The notes beneath the pieces are model-generated. The model made no database searches, was not told the origin of the DNA, and saw only the letters and a list, made by a program, of their open reading frames with translations. 64,000 nucleotides of DNA from Neurospora intermedia (taxonomy: Eukaryota > Ascomycota > Sordariomycetes > Sordariales > Sordariaceae): NCBI GenBank assembly GCA_037102815.1, contig BTPP01000004.1, forward strand, positions 4,154,001 to 4,218,000. Reading direction: 5' to 3'. This document shows, in pieces, positions 44,164 through 58,000 of this stretch; the first letter of the stretch is position 1, and every line of letters starts with the position of its first letter. A program made the translations under genes and the position numbers.

Positions 44164-44403
44164 TAGTAGACTAGACTAGGTTCTACTTCAAACCGGCGTC
44201 GTCCAAACCGTCGCGGCATGTATGTATCACCACCGTTGGGCTCTCTCGTCTAGTGTAGTGTAGTGTAGCTGCCAGACAGTCACTGCCCCTTCATGAACCT
44301 CGGTCTCTACTTATCCTTTAAATTCTACAGGAAGCCCTCAACTTTAGTCTTCTCTTTGTCTAACCCACCATTTAGTTTAGTCTATGAGTTAGGTTACCAC
44401 CCA

Positions 44404-44428
44404 TCTCATCTCATCTCATCTCATCTCA
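44404..44428. repeat. (CTCAT)5 pentanucleotide repeat
   Basis: Five tandem copies of a TCTCA-type unit, shortly upstream of further TA-rich simple sequence at 44440-44460. Confidence 0.9.
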
Positions 44429-47370
44429 ACTATTACTACTTGTATATATCCATATACATACCTACCCCCACTGCACTACCCATTTCTCCATACTTGTTTC
44501 TCTCGTGTGTACATAGATTCACATAGACTCGCACACACAGTACGATATTGTACTACACGTTCCACAAACCCACCACAGTAGTTCACAGTACAGAGAACAG
44601 ATACAAAAGGGAACCACAAGAAAGAGGAAGGGAAAAAAAAATGACAGATACCCTGCATATTCACATCGAGCCCCTAGTCACGATCTGCAAGTAGCCGTTT
44701 GCTTCCCTTTTCAATTTTCAATGTGGAATGCGGTGCGGTGCGGCCGCCGGTTGGTGTCGCCTCTCTTGTTGTTGTAATGTGAGTGGTGGTGGTTTGTGGT
44801 CTCCTCTTCATCTGTCCCTTTCAGCAATCACTCGCCATTTCATCATCCACGAGCTCCGAACTCAGCCGCGCCAGATACGTTCGGACCTTGGCACCAGGCC
44901 CGAAATCTGGGACTGGAAAGACAGGGTGGGGGAGGGAGTCCGTTTGTAGTGTACATCATCATGATGCGGCACTGATGTAGTATTTTTTTTCTTCCCTTGT
45001 AAATGCGTACGAGCAGGTAGGTATGTAGGTTGAACACCACAGAGACATCTTCTGTTTTGTGCTTCCACCATCTACCTCTATGGTGCCAGAACGTAACGCA
45101 ACTTGATCAAGCGAGGAAACCCTCCTTTATACATTTCCTTCACTTGTCGTTGACCCCCACTCTCTCATTCACTGTGATCTTTTTCCAAGTCGTGTACCCT
45201 ATCCACCCTTCCTTCTTCTTGTTTTGTATCGGTACTGTGGTGACTGTAGATGAATCTCCGCGGTCGTTTGGGATACGAAGGAGTGATGACATAGCACCTC
45301 ACAAAAGCTGATAGAGCCCATCCTACTAGCCAGTTCCACTGGCCAGAGTCGATGGTTCAGCGAGGACGAGTATATCAGCATGAAGGGGAATATGATGCGG
45401 ATGGCGATTCCATACGACGAGAGACTCTGTACCCTTCTTTCGACTCCTATGTAGATAGTTAGCTCTTCCATTGTGTGGGTACTGTCAGTGTTTTTTTATT
45501 CATTTAATATCTGTATTTACACCTCTAGGTATTTACCCTACGCTCACTCAACAAACACTGTAGAACACCACACTGACTATCCTCTCCTGTCCCACTTGTG
45601 TACAAACGTTAGCCCGTCCAACACAGTCCCTGTATCACACTTCCAAAGTAAATTGCTTTGTAGTCATGGACAGGCAGTATACACCCACATTTGGGTATCC
45701 TTTCATCTTTCAATACCACCATGTATACACCAACATCAAAATTACCGTTCCATATCTTCCACACCTTCTAGATACCCTTTGCTTGGCCCCTCTATCCCTC
45801 TCCGTATCCTCGGGGCCCGGGGAGGTAGGTGACGGCTCTCCGCCTTGGTCCTTCAGGCGCCCAACCCACCAATATCTGTACACGGTGGTTATGGTCATGG
45901 CCCTGCCACTGCTTGCCACGGACCACCACGGGACTGTCCAGAAGCAGACATACGTACATATCCACATAACCTCATACAGCGGTCCTTGTGTCAAGTATAA
46001 TGTCTTGATGGCTCAGCAGACCTCGGTTCTCATGCAGTGACCCGATACGCTATACGACGTGGAAGACCGGTGACTCCTGGCGGATTTGGTCGGTTAGTTT
46101 GGGCTTTGGGCAAGAGGCCAAAGATGATTGCACTGAGGGAGCTTGAGTATTATGGAGAAGGAGTTAGTGATAGTTGATGATTTCTCACATGCAGCTCTTG
46201 GGGACGGTTTGGGAAACTTCTGCCTGTCTGCCCGAAGGCTGAGGCATGGGAATGGGTAGGCGAGTTAAGTTGGGCGCAAAAGCTGCGACCGAAGAAGGGA
46301 GGCTCATTGAAAAGCTCTACTTTCGTGATCATGCTTGAGTGGGAGATGGGTGCATGACAAAGGTAAAGAATAAAATACAAGCAGTATTAATTGGCAAGAC
46401 TCGCAGAAGCCATACAGTGTGTAAAGATGAAGGGCAGCAATATGTGGGCACTTGGACCGTAGCAGCAACAAACATGACGGCAGCAAGGCATTCAAAACAA
46501 CATGCGATCAGATAAGCAATATACTAGCTATGCAGAAACTAACAAACGAATTCGACAAAAGGCCACCCACCTAACCAGTCCAGAGCCCCGTTACAAACAA
46601 CCTTGTGGGGAATAGATCAACTAATAAGCTCACATGCGCCATTGTGTAAACGAAAAAGACAGACTGGCCACCCACGCAGCGATGTTGTACTTGGAAAAGA
46701 GCAAACTTTGTGTGGCGCCTGGAAAAAAGCAAAGACTCAAGAGACGCGATAAAAAGGAAGGGCACCACACAAACTGAGAAAGAACGATAAACACACTACC
46801 GGCCGCCGAGTCCTAAACTCGCAGACAAATAACGCACAACCTCCGGCTTTTTGGACGCTAGAAGTGCAAACAGAAAACAAAAACAAATGATAACGCGAAT
46901 CCGGATGAAGAGAAATTCAACCAGGAGGAACAGGCCCCTTGTTCTGTTCCACATCGACGACCGCAAAAGGTCTCGGGTAAGATGGCACCATGTCTTCCGT
47001 AGATGTCCTTTCTCTCCTTGCTCTGATCACCACCGTGTACCCTTTTCCACTCCCCTATTCCATCCGTCCAAATAATTACCAATTGCTTGGCTATATCAAT
47101 ATATCGAATCGTGTGTGCGTGTGGTGATGCCATATCATGAGAGGTGTATCGAATACATATTAGGGTAAATGTATGCATGAGGTGGAAATTACTGCGCCGG
47201 AATCAGGAAGGGCGCTGTCCTGTTGACCAGCGTAACAATGCAGAAATATGCCCCTTCCGCCATAAATGTTGCGCAGTAAGATAGGAAACAGTGATGTTGA
47301 TGGGAATCCGTCGACTCACGAAAACAACAATGACAAAAGGGAACCAAATCTTGCGCTACCCAGTTCCGCC

Positions 47371-49388
47371 TCAGTGCGGCGGTAACCCGCGATTTGATGG
47401 ATCCATCTTCATGTCACCCGGCAACCCTCTGGAATCATGATGCATGTAGCTCGGATAGTTTTGCCCATGAGACACAGAACCTTGGCTGACGTTGGGGCCA
47501 CGGAAAAGACCGTTGTTTGTGTGAGGGAGCGTGTCAAACGAGGAGCCCATGTACGGTGGCTGATTCTGACCTATTTGTACCCCCTGATGCGAAACAAAGG
47601 TTCCTTGAGGATGAGGGAGTGGCGGGTGCGGCGGCTGTTGGGGCTGTTGACTGGAAGTACCAAAGGAATATATGGTCGCGCTACCTGGAGCTGTTGTAGT
47701 CTGCTGCCAAGCACCGGGATACAGCCCGGAGGCAGTAGTGCTTGCGTAGTCGGACGGCGAGCTGAACAGGGACGGTCGACGGCTTGTTTCGTGAGGACTT
47801 GGTATCATCTCCTGCATCTGAACAGGCGCTCCGTGCTGCTGCAGAGACGTTTGACCTCCCACCGGAATCCCCCCATTTTCCACATAGTGCTGGTCAGATG
47901 TGAGATCTGGCGGCATCAGAGTAGTTGGATATTGATTTCTAATCGACATCTCGCTAACGAAGCCTGGTTGTATGTTGGTAGTCGGGCTGTGGTCAGTTGT
48001 CGGAATAGGCATGAGGGCGTGAGGCATAGTTGTCTTAGGAGGCGAGAGTCGGGATTGAATTACCGAAAGATGGTGCTCGTCATCCTCCTCTCTACACGCA
48101 TCGTCTTCATCGTCGGAAGGGAAGTCTGACTGGTTGTTATCGGCCATGACGTATACAACCGTATCGCCATCTGGTGAGGTTAGCGAATACTCCCCAGATT
48201 TAGCACACCATAAACGTTGTAGCTAACCTATTTCACCCCTCTTATACTGTTCTTCGACCTTAGCAACCTTGAAGATCTCCTTCAAAAAGGGTTTCTTTTT
48301 CGCTTGGTTGGGGTTGGCCCTGTCGCTGAAGAAGCCTCCCATTGCCTCCATTGTCAACTCCTCCAACTTGGCGACAGTGAGTTCTTGGGCCCGGATGCTC
48401 GGATGCTGCTGAGAGTTTGGCTCAACGATGAGTCTCAACAAGTGGCATAACAAACGGAGGCGCTCTGTAATCGTGTTAGGAAGGGTCTTTCAACTATTTG
48501 CACATGTGGAAATCGCATGAGACAATTGTCTTACCTGGTTTGAACAGGTGGTCCGGCTCCTTGTGCCTCATGCCCTCATCCTTGGTTGGGCCCAGAGGCT
48601 TTGGCCACCAGTCGGGAATTTTGGTTCCTGTGTAGGGATGTGTAGACTGCTTCTTTGGTGCAATCGCCTTGATCCACGCTTTGGCAATCAGTTTGCATGT
48701 GTTCTGCTGTATCTTCTTGAAGCGCTGGTCATAGAAATCCCACACTTCCTGCGCGTTATTGATTCGTATGCCTTTCTTCGCGGATACGGTCACTGCCGGC
48801 TCGTCATCTTCGCGGACACGTCTGGGAACGTTGGCCCTCTGGCGCTTTCGGGTCCGATATGTTGGTGGCACGTGATCGTAGAACTGTTCGGCTGTTTCCA
48901 TGCGGCGGTCACACCCGCGACGCCCATGATACTCTGGTCCGAACGACATCTCATCGTAGGCCCCAGCGAGACCATCTGTAGGTTAAGTTAGTGTTGGTCT
49001 GGACCGACCATGTTACGAGATGGCCACTCACTCTCAGCAGCCCGTTTTTGATAGCGGATAAATCGATCCATGTCGAAGTATCTTTGGATTTCACCCTCTG
49101 GCAACTTATTCGGTCCCGTAAAGTATACCGTATGACCATCTTCGGTGAGAACAGCAAGGAAGAAGCTCTGGTGGTTTATCTTGCACTGCTCACGCAATAC
49201 TTCACTAATTGTCTGTATCATTGTCAGCAACGGGTAGAAATAAATGAATAGGAGACAATACCTACAGGTGGTGGGGTCCTGATTCCTGTATCGTAGTAAC
49301 GACCATTGTCTGGCATGTGTTCGCCATTAGGTCTCTCCGTCGTCCATTGTGGCCGAGTGTAATGGCCATGCCCGTATGTATTGACCAT
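47371..49388 (-). CDS. Putative regulator with DUF2841/YDR124W-like helical domain
   Basis: Five exons, 49388-49266, 49212-49032, 48975-48535, 48464-48228 and 48170-47371, encode 593 residues. All four introns are short (53-70 nt) with good acceptors, and every junction keeps the frame. The start is MVNTYGHGHYTRPQW. Exon 2 carries TISEVLREQCKINHQSFF and YFDMDRFIRYQKRAAE. A basic linker (TYRTRKRQRANVPRR) precedes the conserved domain at about 175-330: VWDFYDQRFKKIQQNTCKLI, AKAWIKAIAPKKQSTHPYTG, IPDWWPKPLGPTKDE, then LRLLCHLLRLIVEPN and MEAMGGFFSDR. I associate this with the family that includes yeast YDR124W and the hrmA-cluster protein of Aspergillus fumigatus. The last 250 residues are Ser/Pro/Gln/His-rich, like an activation domain. 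It is probably nuclear. It stands alone, with 13 kb of gene-free DNA upstream. Confidence 0.82.
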
Positions 49389-52300
49389 GGCTGGCACGTC
49401 CGTTCGTGAGTTCCAACAAGTATTTATGTTTCGAACAGAGTCGACGTGATCAAGAAAGAGTGACGGCCAAAGTGAAGTTGAGGAACGCCAAATCGTTAAG
49501 CAGACAAGATGTAATGGCCGGGATGGGTGCTGATTTATTCTTCAATGAGCCTACCAGGCTGGTTGACTGTACAATGAAAACAACAGTCGTCTCAAAGTTA
49601 AAAAAACTGGCTGAGACGGAGAATGATCCTTTGAACCAAAACAAAGCTGGCAAGTGTCTCTGAGTGTTGGTGGGATAGATTGTTGATGTTCGGTCGAACC
49701 AGTTCTGCCTCGACGTGCAGCTGTGAACCACAAAGTGAGCCAAAGGCTAGTGGACTTGTTTCAAGAGTAGTGGCCAGGCAAGACAGATTCTTCTCCAGTT
49801 GTGCAAAGGGACCGGGAACGTGCTGGGACTGGAGACAAGCTGGAACCACTGCCAAACAGAAAGATTGGATGGATCAGGGCTAAGATTAGGTGGATCTATC
49901 CAAGCATAGAGACAAAGAATGGCGTCCTTAATGTTAGAGATTGAGCCAGAGGTGTTTGGTAGACTTTGCGTAGGTGGAGACAGTCGGATCGTGGCTTCAA
50001 ACAGAAAGTCAGCTGAGGGCAATCAAATTGATGAAGTTGATCTTACCAAAGTCTTTGTTTATTGATCGAGACTGAGACAGGCCCGAATGAGGAGCGCAAA
50101 ACTATCGGATGAATATTGCTCAATATTCCTTGCTGAAATTGTTGGGTCAAAGGATTCAGAGCTGCAAAATGCGCCCCCTACGTCGTAAAGTAAAGCGATG
50201 CGGGAGCTTGACTTGATACCAGAGATGGGTGCCGGTCTGAGTGGTGATAGCACAAATGCTTTGGCACGCACAAACCCCTTCGAAACAAGTGGCTGGCCTG
50301 GCAATGGGGCAAAGAGGAGAGCAAGATGGGATCAGGACTGCCCCAGTTGATCCTTGCAAGGAGGAAGAAAGTGTGGACTCGCGCAGCCGTTTGACAACTT
50401 CTGCTTGGTCCTACCAGTGGTTGGTTGAGGTTGGTAGATACGGGTGCTTGCAACCTTCCGATGGAAACGGCAAGACACAGACAGTGTGGGGATAGCGGGC
50501 ACCCGGAAGACTCGCCTGGCTATGTTGTTCGAAGACCAGTATGACTATCAGGTTGGTTGGCCTTTGGCTTTCGCACCTTGTTGTCGTGTGGCAATCAGTG
50601 CCGTGGATGCCTTGTGTTATTCCGGGGTAGAGCCTCGGTAGGACGGTAAATAAGATTTGTCGGTTCGACCAGGGCAGTGAAGGCGTAGTCCCGGAGATAT
50701 TGGCGATGACAACGATGAGGAGGCCAAGATGATGACAGCCTGTCTGAGCCACTACCACATCTAGACCAAGATGGACGGACAGGTTGATGCTAACCAAGCG
50801 AGGGAGACTGGTTCAACGGCCCGCGCTGTTAGAGCAGGTGTTCCTAGTTCAGGGTGCAAACATGAGAGCTGATGTGTAGGATGGACGGAGATGGGAAACG
50901 GGTGGTGTTTAAAGAAAAAGAAAGAGAAACGGTGAGGGGCCTTGAAAGTGTGCTAACCGCCCTAAAGGAGCCACCGAGTAAGGGAAGATGCCCACGTACG
51001 AGGAATAAAAAACGAGGATGGCCGAGGAGAGGGTCTAGGTGACATCCAGATATCTTGGCCACACGCAGATGAACCGAAGAGGTTCCACCAGAATCAGTTA
51101 AGAGTCCACACACACGCACCGAGAACAACACTCGGCACTAGCTGCAGGAGGGGAGGTCTGAGACGAAGAATACCGAGGATAAATAACACACAGAACGATG
51201 GTATATAGATGGACTTGTTTCCTCGTAAAGCCTCGATATTGACCCAAAGTGATGGAGAGGCTGAGTGTGTAACTGGACTTGGACCTCTTTACGAAAGGTT
51301 GTGTAGTGTTTTTTTTTTCTTGCCCTTTCCCAATGAGTCTCGTATGAGCGGAAGGCCCGGGCAACGACAATCAGACAGACGAACAAGGAAGACAAGCGAG
51401 CAGAAAGCAGTCCCACGAGGAGAGGGACAAGCTGCATGTCTCCCAGGTTCCCAGTCGCGGTAGAGAAGTAGTGTAGAGAAGGTCGCGCACTGTGATCTCG
51501 AGAAGTGAAGTATATTTTCTACCTGAGGGCTACGTCAGTACATTACAAGATCATGGGGGAATGAGGGTAGTCTAACTTGCTCCGAAGGTACTATATGCAG
51601 TACATTGTCCGTACTCGGTACTGGGCGCATGCAGCATTCAGACTTATCCCAGACAAGTAGCAAGTGGAAGCATTGGGCATGGTGTTCTCCAGCCCCGCCA
51701 GTCCATCTCCAGGTAGTGTTAGTGTATTTGGCGCGCAGTATGGAAGAGTGCCACAAAAGCCAACACCCACCACGGCACCCTTCCCCTCCCCTTGTTCCAC
51801 CGCGCCTGTGGCTCGCGTTTGGATAGGCTCATGTTGTGGACTGGCTGGTAGGACCGCAGTGGTGTACGTGTAGTGTACGCCAAGGGTGTGTGAGATGGGA
51901 GGGTTGTATTGGTACGGGACCGTGGCAGCAAGCATCAGCACCACTGCACAAGGGAAGAGACTCCATGGATCTTGGCTCGTCTTTTTCCAGACACGGTAGC
52001 CGACGCAGGTCGCAGGAGGCAAGCGTCCAAGGTCCAATGGCTAGTGGCTGGGCATCTTGTCCGTCGACCACTTCTCGCCTGTTGCAAGTGGTGTCCTCGC
52101 CTCGGGGGATCTCTGTTGCGACAGGGTTGACTACCGGACGCCCGCCGATATGGTTGCTTGACTTGTCCAGGGTTTGGTGGGTACTGCTGGGTTGCTTGGT
52201 GATGAGTACATACTGGCCCTCGTCACGGGCGTCATGGTACCAGAGCTGTTATGATCGTGTGGGTAGACCAAGGGAAGTGGGTTCTGTTATTGATGAGGCC

Positions 52301-53500
52301 CAGTGAGACTGCTCGCAACGAACCGTCCTGGTACGGCCAGACGCACACAATGAAATTAGCTGAGTGTAGCAACGAAGTGTTCCTGGACATGGATCCATTC
52401 TCGATTTGGAGGCGGGCCCACAAGGCGATGTTGGACACTTCCTGCTGCCCGTTATCTTGACAAATTTCAAGTGCCGAAGCAAGAGATGGGGAAACAGCTG
52501 AGACAGCATAGACACAGGCAAGGAAAGCAGAACCAAGACACGGCAAGAGAGGAAGAGAGGGGGAATGTCTCTGGCGCGGCTGCCGTCGTCAAACCGAATG
52601 CTCCGTCCGTCGTGTCAAGTGGAAGCTGGGATGAGTGTGTCTTGCCGTTGTGGACGGAGATTAAAGCGAGACGGGCGACTAGTGTAGGAAGGCAGTGAGG
52701 GCCCGGGGACTAGACTCAAAATCAGGAGACGCCCGAGGCGAAACTTTCGGGCGACTTCCTCCGCGATGAAGGATGGAAAGAGCGCTTTGCAGCTGCCTGA
52801 TCTTTGCAAATCCAATTCATAGGTCGTGACTTCCTTTCCCAATCCAAAAGCCCATGCTTGGACCCCTTGTTCAGATTCCAGAAGAGGAGAAAGAGGGTTG
52901 TAGTCGTGAGTGGAGACATGTCCCACTACCTCCTCATTCAGGCCCGCCTGCCTTAACAGCGGGTCCCCGACTTGTTGCTTTTGGTGCGCAAACACCACCG
53001 TCATCACTCGCAATCGTTGCATCTCCGGCTTGCCATTGGGAGCGAGCATAGGTTGCCGACAACCGTCCGTCTAATCCAGGCACATCATCAGACAGAATCG
53101 ATCAAAGTGGGGATGGACACAACCAAGCCCTGGATCATGAAGAATGCTGTCTGAGACTGGAGAAGTTAGAACCCAAGATAGTGGTGTACGTACTGGACCC
53201 TGTGCTTGGGTGGATACCATTATGTACTGCGTAGTGCAAAGGACTCCACCCAGATCTCATGCTCCTCATGGACGGGAATTCCGTCGCTACTGTAGGTCCC
53301 TCCAACCCCTCAGCTCTCACTACACCTCACTGCTAGAATATCAGGCGGGAATAACTCCCCGCCAGTTGCTTCAATTAAAAACAGCCCACCTTCGTCCACC
53401 AACAAGATGATCTAGCACATCATCATCACAGACACACAGAGACACTCGACGTCGTAGTGCTTATAGACAATGGCAACTAAGCTTCGATGAGCCCGTATCT
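49389..53500. promoter_or_regulatory. Gene-free region, proximal upstream of the DUF2841-type regulator
   Basis: About 4.1 kb of average base composition with no recognisable coding exon on either strand. Being directly upstream of a developmental-type regulator, it probably contains a long 5' leader and promoter. Numerous short upstream ORFs (60-148 codons) on the minus strand lack family motifs. One 15-codon stretch at about 53,247 on the minus strand (SGWSPLHYAVHNGI) resembles an ankyrin repeat but stands alone. Confidence 0.35.
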
Positions 53501-56500
53501 GTGCTTTTTATGGAGACCTTTATATATACACCACGGCCCATGGTCTTGGCCCCGATCCGATACTTAATTGGACATCTCCCATCATCACCACCACCACCAG
53601 CGTCCGGAATTTCCAATCACCGGAGGGTGGTGGGTGTGGTGCCCCATCCACTTAGCCAAGCTAGCACGCCTCGGTTCTCTAGCTTCATGGCAGGACGATC
53701 AGCCACTTCTAGATTGCAGTAGATGGCCCTCCGCTCTATCGCCAAGTCCAAGCTGTATTATGTGACCATCTTCGAGCAAAACATGAGACTGACTGATCTT
53801 TCCTTGCAAGGTCCGCCGGGGAGATCTCCCGGACACTGGGACGGAAGCTAACATTATCCCCGTCCACTTTTCGGCGGGGACAACGGCAGAATTCTCCATC
53901 TTCAACCCATTGTACGCATCAATTTGCGATTCCTGCCGGCTAGATAGTCTTATTGCAAGAGAGTCGGGAGAACGCTGGACCTGAAGGGTATCCCGGCTGC
54001 CACAGTCCCATCAACTGATACCGTACCCCCGCCCATTTACCCACATCCCGACGTCCTGCCCATGCAATCAACCCCTGTTCAGGACCAGAAAAGATAGAGA
54101 TTGCGTCTTCTCGGCATGATATCCCACCTCGATTATCGTCGCTCGAAAGCGGGCGCTCCCAATGAGCCGGCAGCTCGTTGAAAATCGGGCTCAACTTCTT
54201 AAAGCGGATGCCTTCAGGTCCATCTAGATTCGAGTCTTGTTCAGAAGCGTCCTAGCAAAAGCTGGTGCGGAAGCACATTCCCAGTTTCCCGGGCGAGTGT
54301 CGGACCAAATCAAGGCGCTTGAATTCGAAGAAGGGCCCCGGAAGCTGGATGCTTCTACTTGTAAAACTACCCATGGTTGCCTATTAGTGGACGGCAGGTC
54401 ATCAGCCAGTGAGGCATACCTTCAGTTACTATCTCACCGGGTGAGCGACCCGATCGCCATCGATCCAGTGAAGGACTCTTGGACAAGACCCAAGATACGC
54501 TGTTGATGGACTTAGATGTTGTCCCCCGCTGCTCTGGATCAATCGGCTCATGTCCGGGTGTTTATTACACAGGCCTTTCAAATCAGACCACTTGAACAGG
54601 TCCTTGGCTCCATGTTTTGCGCAGGTGAGCAGATATTCTTTGTTGCTGGCACTGCATTGCAGTATATACACGGCTTATACGACAGCACCAGCAGCTGCAA
54701 TGGTAGGTAAATCTTCACCCAAAGCCATGATGGGCCAAAGCCAGGCCAATAGGGGGCTCATGTCACGCCTATGAAAGACGTCCAGAAGGAAGCCGCTGTC
54801 GTACACCATCAAAGGGGTCCCAGATTCTATCGTCCACAACTTGAACGGTCGACCTGAGATTCGTCATGAAGAAGGTTGCCAATGCCGCAATGCCGAACAT
54901 GGATTGATGCTCGAAACACGAGGAGGAATAGATGGCACATGTTGCCCCACGTCCATTGACAGCTGTTACTTTGCGGTTACAGATATTTCTGTTATTCTCC
55001 GCGGTCGAATGAAAAGTCCTTGAGCATACTGCCGGGATATCGTTGGGTCGGGTTGATTCCGTACGCTTGCCAGTTCACCAAGCATTAATTTGCAATTCTT
55101 TGGCATGAAAATGTCCCTTGGCCACTTTTCACTTCCCACCTGAGGCTTTCGACAAGCAACAATACAGAAGGTCAATACTGGCCTTCGGCAATTATTGCCT
55201 TCTGAGGGCGGATCAAGCGAGGTCTTGCCACCCGCACCGTCGCTGTTTGCCGGTCCCACTCGGCTCAAGAGGGAACTCATGACGTGCTTCTGGATACGGG
55301 GAGGTGTATCAGATATCCGCGAACATTCTGGCCAGCTAACAGTCTCTAACCATCTGCGGTTGCGGTTTCCGTGATGCCAGAGGAGGACTTGAACTTGTAG
55401 GCGTGAGTCTAATCCAACAGGTAATGCCTACATGCGTTTCACTGGCTGGTTGGTAAACATCGAAATAAACTTTTGTGGGAAGGAACGGGGTCGACAATGT
55501 GCTTGCTGATGATCACTGATCAGCGCTCGCAATTCAATTCCCCGAGTTCCCTTGCCCCGCCCCGCCCTCACCCTTCACCTTGACATCATGATCGCCAACA
55601 AAAATGGAAGTCGCCGTCTTCGCCTTCAATACTTCATCCAGCCTGCCAGCCCATCCACCCCGAGCAACAAATGCACATTTCTATCGATTGACATGACACC
55701 GGCTTTGCACATGTCAGCCAGCCAGCCAGCCCGCCAACCTGCCCAGCACCAACATTGGATGACGCCGCCTTGCAGACGAGACAGGGGGCAACCGAAGCGA
55801 GACAGGATGAACCACCCACTCCATTATGGTTCAAGGTGAAGCCAGATTACATACCTCTACTTTCGTCCAGTCCCCTCTTCCTACATAGCCCTCTGGGGCT
55901 CCCGGTCGAGGGGGTCTGCGGCGTAAAGTCAGGTACCCGGACGGCTACCACGGCATCAATACTGGCACACTACAGTACCTGGTAATCATCCATCATCCCA
56001 CTTATGAAATGGGGCAATGTCCACGCAAGGCACCGTGGATCCTGTCAGTGTCCCAGAAAGGCTCCTTCCTGGGTGCAATCGAGGTGCAACGTGCATCCTT
56101 CAGGTACGCCTTGGCCATATCTCGCACCCACGGTAGTGCCGCATACCGGAGGCACAGCATCCTCAGAATGTTCTTTCTACCTGAAGCCCGAATGTGTTGA
56201 CTGCTCTCTCTTCTGCTTTCAGTAACGCTCTCCCCTTGTCTTTTCGGACATATCCATACCCTATCTACACTTTTCTCATACGTCGGTATCGATGTAAACT
56301 TGTGGAAAAACACCAACCATCCAGGCTAACCAGAGAAATCTGCCCCATCACAAGACGATAACATCATCCATCAACCACTTCGACATCGAAATCCGTGCGC
56401 GGGTGCCGTTTCCTTTCAATCGTTGTCTAGAACACGCTGTGTAACCGTCACCGGCATGCGAGGCGGGAGCGTTCGGACAGGTACCCTGTGGGACTTTGCC

Positions 56501-58000
56501 AAGTCTCCATGGCCCTGGCTGTCATGTCAATGAATCGAGATCCTGCACGGTGGACGAGCGTGGAGCTGGCGGAACACGATGTTGAGAAGGAGGTTTCTGA
56601 AAGTGACAACCATACCCTCGGAATGACGGTCGTCCCCCTGTCTCGCACTGCCAGTGGTAAGCTACTGGCCAATGAGACGACCATTCGTCCCACCGGAACG
56701 GATCAGAACTACTAGTCTGCTGCGAGGCTTCGCATACCGGAATAGTCTGACGACTCGGATGGATTGCAAGTGCAGTTTTACGCAAGACGTCCAGGCCGTT
56801 TGTGGGCACCCCAAGAGTTCAACCTCTCTCCACACGGCAACCTCTTTCTCATTCGGAGGACGATTTTATGGTTGCCTCTGCTTCATCACCATCACAATCA
56901 CACAGGGCAATCTCAAAGCCAAGTTCTTCCAGACAATTCTTCGAAAGAGGCGTCCTGATGTCCTCTCTTTATTGGGCATGTCAAGCATTTATCCAGCGAA
57001 TCTGGTCCAAGTTGACGTTGAACTTCATGATGTTTCAGGTAGGCATGATCTGTGAAATGTCGACTTCCCCGACTCTCAAGCCATCATCCCGACCTCCTCT
57101 AGATCACACTATTGGACATCGTAGGCTTCGTTACGTTGCGGCATTGCTCTCACAACGCGACTTACAGAGAAGGTTTCAGCCGTCAGACAACAAGTCGAAT
57201 CGGGTTACACGGGAACTCCTACATCCATCAACCAAATCACCCATCGGCACAAGTGGGCCATGCTTCTCTGGGCTCTTTTTGCATTGAGACCACCATCATC
57301 CAGGTCGGATACGCCAAGATGGGGTCCAATTGATGACACTTCTCTGAGCCACTCTTTATCCAAAACACGGTGGCTGGCGAATGCCTCCTTTCCACCAAAG
57401 AAGCAGCGTGAGTTGGTGATTGAATGCTGACTATTGCTTCCAGGTCTGCTGTTGTTCTTTGGCAAACGGTCATTATTCCCGCCTCTTACTAATCGATGGA
57501 TATATATATTTATTTGCATGGTCAATACCACTTACGGAATGGTTCCGCTCTCGCTCCGTTTACGGCCACGTCTTCTCCTGGTGAGACGTAGGAAGCCAGG
57601 GTCGAGCTTAGAAATAGCTTACCCTCTTTCTAAATTCGAAAGAGTCGGCCAAGGGCCAATGGGCCAGCAGGAGGCTTCGTCATAGGAACAGCTTTGCGTC
57701 GCCTATTGGGCCCGGTTTTCAAGGTATGCATCAATAGTCCGTGGATGGACCGTGGCTTTCCTTCCTATTGCTTGAGTGATAAGCAGCTGGTATGTAGTGA
57801 GCCCTGCGAGCCTGTCACCAATTCTGGTGCACCGGTTTTGAATCGGCTTGATGGCAAGGATGTTTGAATGTCTGGGTCTGCCAGGGGTGTGTGTAACCTA
57901 GGACTGCTCACCTATAGGGCGCTTGCGCTACAAGTCGGGTCTTCATCCCTGTTTCAACCCCGGATTCTCATATGGTCAGCATGGAAATGGATACCATTTC
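53501..58000. other. Gene-free region, middle part
   Basis: No coding exon, tRNA or mobile element was recognised. Composition is near 50 percent GC, so it is not RIP-degraded. The ORFs are short and unbiased. Confidence 0.35.

Larger units (their letters stand above)
42136..47370. other. 5.2 kb repeat-rich region downstream of the DUF2841-type regulator
   Basis: No gene was recognised. The stretch is rich in CCTACCTA/TAGGTAGG motifs, a pyrimidine tract, and penta- and hexanucleotide repeats (separate entries). A weak two-exon ORF candidate at 42831-43060 is discussed under findings. The right end presumably contains the 3' UTR of the minus-strand regulator. Confidence 0.45.

Noticed and set aside
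53215-53300. Ankyrin-like stretch SGWSPLHYAVHNGI on the minus strand
   Set aside because: Only one partial repeat, without the following helix or any neighbouring repeat, and in DNA with no coding bias; probably chance.
57901-57975. Possible second tRNA with a GTTTCAACCCC-like T arm
   Set aside because: No acceptor stem or D arm can be paired around it.
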